A stretch of DNA of 56,206 nt from assembly GCA_000585015.1 (NCBI GenBank), contig JFAX01000002.1, forward strand, positions 294,674 to 350,879, written 5' to 3'. Numbering within the stretch: position 1 is the stretch's first letter; every line of letters begins with the position of its first letter. The notes under the pieces were generated by a model. That model was not told the DNA's origin and did not search any database. It saw only the letters and a program-made list of their open reading frames with translations. Position numbers and translations under genes: made by a program. This document shows, piece by piece, positions 54,005-56,206 of the stretch. This DNA is from Candidatus Accumulibacter adjunctus. Its GTDB lineage: Bacteria > Pseudomonadota > Gammaproteobacteria > Burkholderiales > Rhodocyclaceae.

Positions 54005-56206
54005 ATGGCCAGCAAAGTGAATCGGGAACAGAACCGCAATCATCACGAAGCACCGTGCCGCGCCACCTTGCGGCCGATCGTCTTTGCCCTCATGGCCGCC
54101 TTCGGCAGCATCGCCCACGGCCTGCCGACCGACCCCAAAGTCATCGCCGGGCAGGCCACCGTCAGCACCAGCAGCCCGTCGAGCATGGTGATCAACCAGA
54201 GCAGCGGCAAGGCCGCGATCGACTGGCGGACCTTCAGCGTCGCCGGCCACGAATCGGTGCGCTTCGCGCAACCCTCGGCGAGCGCGATGACCGTCAACCG
54301 CGTCACCAGCAACGATCCCTCGCAGATCCTCGGTCGCATCAGCGCCCCGGGCTCGGTCTACCTGATCAACCCGGCGGGCGTCATGTTCGGCAAGAGCGCC
54401 GTCGTCCATGTCGGCAACCTCGTCGCCAGCACCCTCAACGCCAACCCGCACGACCTGCTCGCCGGTCGCATGGTGTTCACCGCCGATCCCGCCGGCGCCG
54501 GCGTCGTGCGCAACGAAGGCCAGATCAGCACGCCGGCGGGCGGCAGCGTCTCGCTGATCGGCGCGCGGGTCATCAACAGCGGCCACATCAGCACCCCCGG
54601 CGGCACCACCGGCCTGATTGCCGGCGAGAAAGTCGCCATCGACTTCGACGGCGACGGCCTCATCCGCTACCAGGTCGATGGCGCGATGGCGCGCGCCCTC
54701 GTCGAACACAGCGGGCGGATCGACGCCGACGGCGGCCGCGTCGTCATGCAGGCCCGGGCGCGTGATGCCTTGCTCGACACCGTCCTCAACGTCGAAGGCG
54801 TCGTCCGGGCGCGCGGCGTCGCCGTGCGCAATGGCGAGATCCACCTCGACGGTGGTGGCAGCGGCGTCGTCAGCGTCAGCGGCCAGCTCGACGCATCGAC
54901 GCCCGATGTCGCCCGCTCGGGCGGCGAGATTCGCGTCCTCGGCGATCGCGTCGGGCTGTTCGGGCAGGCGCGGCTCGACGCCTCCGGTGAAGCGGGCGGC
55001 GGTACGATCCTGATCGGCGGCGATTACCAAGGGCAGGGCAGCGAACGCAACGCGACGCAGACCTTTGTCGGCCCCGAAGTCGCCATCACCGCCGATGCCG
55101 CCACGACCGGCGACGGCGGCAAGGTGATCGTCTGGGCCGACGACTGGACGCGCTACCACGGAACGATCTCGGCCAAGGGTGGCGAGCAGGGCGGCGACGG
55201 CGGCTTCGTCGAGGTTTCCGGCAAGCGGAACCTGACCTTTGACGGCGACGTCGTCACCTCGGCGGCGAAGGGCAAGGCGGGGATGCTGCTGCTTGATCCC
55301 GAGGACCTCCATTTCGCGGCGCCACCGCCTCCGGCGACGGCAACACTGATCCCGCAGGCTCCCTTCACCGCTACTGGCTCAGGCTCAGGCAACTACTACG
55401 TCAATCCGAGCAGCTTTACGTCTGCAGCTTCCTACTCGCTGGAGGCGAGCGGGAACTTCATTCTGAATGCCAACGCCAGTTTTGGCAGCGTTGCGAACCA
55501 GACAGTCACGATCACTGCAGGCAACACCATCCAGTCGAACAACTTCTCCATTACCACTGCTGGCGCAGACCTCAATCTGACGGCGCAGTCGATGACGCTC
55601 GGAGCCGTCTCGACGGGAGTCGGAGCGATCGGGATCAACGTGACCGGCGTCGGCCAGAGCGCGACGCAGAGCGGGGTTTTCAGCGGGGGCCACCTGACCA
55701 AGCAGGGCGCTGGCAGTCTGGTGCTGTCGCAGGCGAATACCTACACGGGCGAGACGACGATCCAGGCGGGCACGCTGAGTGCCCAAAACACCCAGGCGCT
55801 GAGCCAGGGCAAGGTGACGGTCGCGGATGGCGCGACGCTGAATATCGACGGCGTCACGCTGGCTCTGGCCAACGGCCTCGAGCTCTCCGGAACCGGAGTC
55901 GGCGACGCCGGCGCGCTGACCGGCACTGGCAGCGCCGCCTACACTGGCGGCGTCACCCTCGTCGCCGACTCCCGCGTCGGTGGGGCCGCCACCGGCGACC
56001 AACTGACGCTGAGCGGCGTGATCAGCGGCGCGACGCGCAAGCTCGAGAAGACGGGCGCCGGCAAAGTCACGCTTACCACGACCAACACCTACACGGGCGG
56101 CACGACGATCCAGCAAGGCACGCTGAGCGCCAAGCACGCCCAGGCCCTGAACCAGGGCAAGGTCACCGTGGCGAGTGGCGCCACGCTGAACATCGACGGC
56201 GTCACG
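54005..56206 (+). CDS. Two-partner secretion exoprotein TpsA, N-terminal 734 residues (cut by window edge)
   Basis: A filamentous-haemagglutinin-like exoprotein. ATG 54005 has GAGGAAG upstream. An extended signal peptide (PIVFALMAAFGSIAHG) is followed by the TPS secretion domain: VIAGQATVSTSSPSSMVIN, IDWRTFSVAGHESVRF, and SVYLINPAGVMFGKSAVVHV with the NPxGxxFG hallmark. Repeated beta-helix stretches follow (GGSVSLIGARVINSGHIST; GGRVVMQARARDALLDT). After a Pro-rich break near residue 440, the protein changes to passenger-type repeats with LTKQGAGSLVLSQANTYTG and LEKTGAGKVTLTTTNTYTGG. The frame is open to the window edge, so full length is unknown. Likely an adhesin or surface polymer. Confidence 0.93.
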   Translation, partial: MASKVNREQNRNHHEAPCRATLRPIVFALMAAFGSIAHGLPTDPKVIAGQATVSTSSPSSMVINQSSGKAAIDWRTFSVAGHESVRFAQPSASAMTVNRVTSNDPSQILGRISAPGSVYLINPAGVMFGKSAVVHVGNLVASTLNANPHDLLAGRMVFTADPAGAGVVRNEGQISTPAGGSVSLIGARVINSGHISTPGGTTGLIAGEKVAIDFDGDGLIRYQVDGAMARALVEHSGRIDADGGRVVMQARARDALLDTVLNVEGVVRARGVAVRNGEIHLDGGGSGVVSVSGQLDASTPDVARSGGEIRVLGDRVGLFGQARLDASGEAGGGTILIGGDYQGQGSERNATQTFVGPEVAITADAATTGDGGKVIVWADDWTRYHGTISAKGGEQGGDGGFVEVSGKRNLTFDGDVVTSAAKGKAGMLLLDPEDLHFAAPPPPATATLIPQAPFTATGSGSGNYYVNPSSFTSAASYSLEASGNFILNANASFGSVANQTVTITAGNTIQSNNFSITTAGADLNLTAQSMTLGAVSTGVGAIGINVTGVGQSATQSGVFSGGHLTKQGAGSLVLSQANTYTGETTIQAGTLSAQNTQALSQGKVTVADGATLNIDGVTLALANGLELSGTGVGDAGALTGTGSAAYTGGVTLVADSRVGGAATGDQLTLSGVISGATRKLEKTGAGKVTLTTTNTYTGGTTIQQGTLSAKHAQALNQGKVTVASGATLNIDGVT
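55694..56206 (+). repeat. 348-base coding repeats in tpsA
   Basis: A 165-base block at 55694-55858 recurs at 56042-56206. The offset is 348 bases (116 codons). Both encode a K-x-G-A-G ... NTYTG-TTIQ-GTLSA pattern, followed by QGKVTVA-GATLNIDGVT. The second copy ends exactly at the last base of the window. The blocks correspond to the passenger-associated repeat known from autotransporters. Confidence 0.85.

Overview
The window is one 56.2 kb stretch of GC-rich proteobacterial DNA. Gene content points to a betaproteobacterium of the Rhodocyclales type, and an Accumulibacter/Dechloromonas-like organism is my best guess. This rests on the mix of bamC next to dapA, a DUF1631 protein, a TgpA-like/DUF58/MoxR operon, glcDEF, corrinoid-salvage genes and a type VI secretion (T6SS) block, not on a marker gene. 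No rRNA, tRNA or CRISPR array was seen. Both ends cut genes: cysS at the left, and a large exported repeat protein at the right, where the sequence stops inside a repeated unit. The window may therefore be a whole contig that ended at an assembly repeat.

Layout. 1-14 kb is housekeeping: cysS (partial), a TPR protein, two cyclophilins (ppiA, ppiB), lpxH, recQ, then a leftward group (mltB; a TgpA-like transglutaminase, DUF58 and MoxR operon with overlapping ends). It continues with an HDAC-like deacetylase, dapA, bamC and a metallo-beta-lactamase-fold hydrolase. 14-17.4 kb holds an Ala/Pro-rich lipoprotein behind a clear terminator, a zinc-ribbon membrane protein, a small exported protein and a NupC-like transporter. 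17.4-21.1 kb holds cobT, cobU and cobQ for cobalamin nucleotide-loop assembly, with a UspA protein. 21.3-27.2 kb runs ParB-like protein, glcD-glcE-glcF and a degenerate, truncated acyl-CoA synthetase-like gene. 27.4-36 kb holds a PP2C phosphatase, rhlE, a DUF1631 protein, an aldo/keto reductase, a lipoprotein, ugpB and ugpQ, followed by a relic of an O-GlcNAc-transferase-like gene.

36.8-51.8 kb is the most distinctive block. It encodes the envelope complex of a T6SS (tssJ, tssK, tssL, tssM) and a full phosphorylation control set (FHA protein TagH, phosphatase PppA, membrane kinase PpkA, TagF). The sheath, tube, spike, baseplate and ClpV genes are not in the window. Upstream on the same strand are an exported OmpA-like protein and a Tat-type exported caspase-fold protein with an intact His/Cys dyad.

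52.2-56.2 kb is a two-partner secretion pair: a TpsB outer-membrane transporter and the start of its TpsA exoprotein. TpsA has a haemagglutination-type secretion domain followed by autotransporter-style 116-residue repeats. The intergenic region between the caspase gene and tpsB carries a duplicated segment of about 50 bp, each copy holding a -10-like hexamer. The right-hand 20 kb is thus concentrated on envelope and secretion functions.
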